Below are positions 63,885-64,000 of a stretch of DNA of 64,000 nt, in pieces. The notes beneath the pieces were generated by a model. It did no database searches and was not told the DNA's origin. It was given only the letters and a program-made list of their open reading frames with translations. The position numbers and the translations under genes are program-made. Position 1 is the stretch's first letter, and every line of letters starts with the position of its first letter. Source of the DNA: Auanema rhodensis (taxonomy: Eukaryota; Nematoda; Chromadorea; Rhabditida; Rhabditidae). The DNA lies in the NCBI GenBank assembly GCA_964057225.1, contig OZ059895.1, positions 20,966,688-21,030,687 of the forward strand, read 5' to 3'.

Positions 63885-64000
63885 TTGGTATGTAACTCGC
63901 TTCACGTGAAAGATAAAGAGATGCGGTTTTCAAAATTAGATTCCCCATGTCCATATTAGTCTAAAAACACATTTTTGTTGATATTGGTGGATGGTAACCA
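63885..64000 (+). repeat. Last partial monomer, K-like
   Basis: This has CCCCATG, AACACATTTTTGTTG and GGTGGATGG with ATATTGG rather than ATATAGG. It is cut by the window end, so the array evidently continues to the right. The window also begins exactly at a unit boundary in this frame, so the array evidently continues to the left. Confidence 0.85.

Larger units (their letters stand above)
1..64000 (+). repeat. Satellite DNA array, 176-bp monomer, whole window
   Basis: The motif TTGGTATGTAACTCGCTTCA recurs every 176 bp (1, 177, 353, 529 and onward) to the last, partial copy at 63885-64000. About 364 monomers are present, all head-to-tail in the same orientation. Neighbouring copies differ at only a few to about a dozen positions, drawn mostly from a shared set of diagnostic sites. 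Lengths are 176 bp except for sporadic 175, 178 and 179-bp variants. No unique DNA, transposon, inversion or gene interrupts the array. Long AT-rich arrays of nucleosome-sized units with HORs are typical of eukaryotic centromeric or pericentromeric satellites; that location is inference. I do not recognise the family from memory. Confidence 0.98.

Noticed and set aside
1-64000. CRISPR array
   Set aside because: The whole 176-bp unit repeats with no unique spacers, and unit length far exceeds CRISPR repeats.
1-64000. Brassica CentBr or Arabidopsis CEN178 family, suggested by the 176-bp length
   Set aside because: Length is similar, but I do not recognise the sequence of either family in this unit. 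A BLAST or RepeatMasker search against plant and animal satellite libraries would decide it; a high-identity hit along the full unit would identify the family.
1-64000. rDNA spacer, 5S rDNA, tRNA cluster or telomere repeats
   Set aside because: No rRNA or tRNA core motifs, no T-run-terminated RNA gene and no short telomere-type repeat was seen.

Overview
The whole 64 kb window is one uninterrupted head-to-tail array of a single satellite DNA family. The unit is 176 bp (reference frame used throughout: position 1 is the first T of TTGGTATG), about 32% G+C in the copy I counted (177-352). About 364 copies occur, all in the same orientation. I see no gene, RNA gene, transposon, inversion or unique sequence. 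Because 176 is not a multiple of 3 and the unit carries stops, no long reading frame can persist; the two 60-codon frames present are chance products. The content suggests a eukaryotic chromosome, most likely a centromeric or pericentromeric block, since the unit is nucleosome-sized, AT-rich and organised in higher-order repeats (HORs). I do not recognise the family and cannot name the species; a plant is plausible from unit length alone, but that is weak.

Monomers fall into a limited set of haplotypes. A: CATTTCCATGTTAG with GGTAACC. B: CATTTCCATATTAG with GGCAACC and TTTAAA (B* also has CCACGAC). C: TTCACGTCAA, CCCCATGTCC, TTAATATTGG. D: GATGAAGAG, CCTCATGTCC, AACGAA, GCTTATTAAG, ACACGTG (D' lacks the last two). 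E and e: GATAAAAGG and GATAAAGGG. F: GATGAAAAG. G: CCTCATG, AACGAA, TTATCGAT. H: GATATGGGTG. Right-hand types are K (GCGCTTTTCG and/or CACATTTTTGTTG, ATAGGTGG), L (TTCAAGTCAA, AAATCAGATTCCCTATG, GTGAATGG), M (175 bp, CAAAATAGATT), N (CCCCATG, TTGAT, ACTTCAATTT) and P (D-like start with L-like middle).

Layout: 1-25 kb is built from A-H in several nested HORs: a hexamer C-D-E-F-C-G at 353, 17249 and 19361; a pentamer A-B-C-C-G around 6.9-13.5 kb; a tetramer in three copies at 9153-11264; a pentamer pair at 13377-15136; and a 12-mer pair at 16193-20416. At about 27.8 kb types K, L and M appear, with a 14-mer (2463 bp) in two copies at 27281-32206. From about 36.25 to 48.57 kb the array returns to the left-hand types, including the hexamer again and a 16-mer (2816 bp) in two copies at 38892-44523. 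From 48.57 kb the K/L/M/N/P types return, with heptamer and tetra/pentamer modules, and 179-bp monomers appear near the end.

Each monomer carries several short dyads: TTCACGTGAA, CATGGT-A-ACCATG, GTGTACAC and a TTAATT/AATTAA stem. The two main ones lie about half a monomer apart, and different subtypes keep or lose particular dyads. That, plus the record of unequal exchange and conversion, is the most interesting content. Subtype calls were made by eye from diagnostic bases; no alignment or database search was run.
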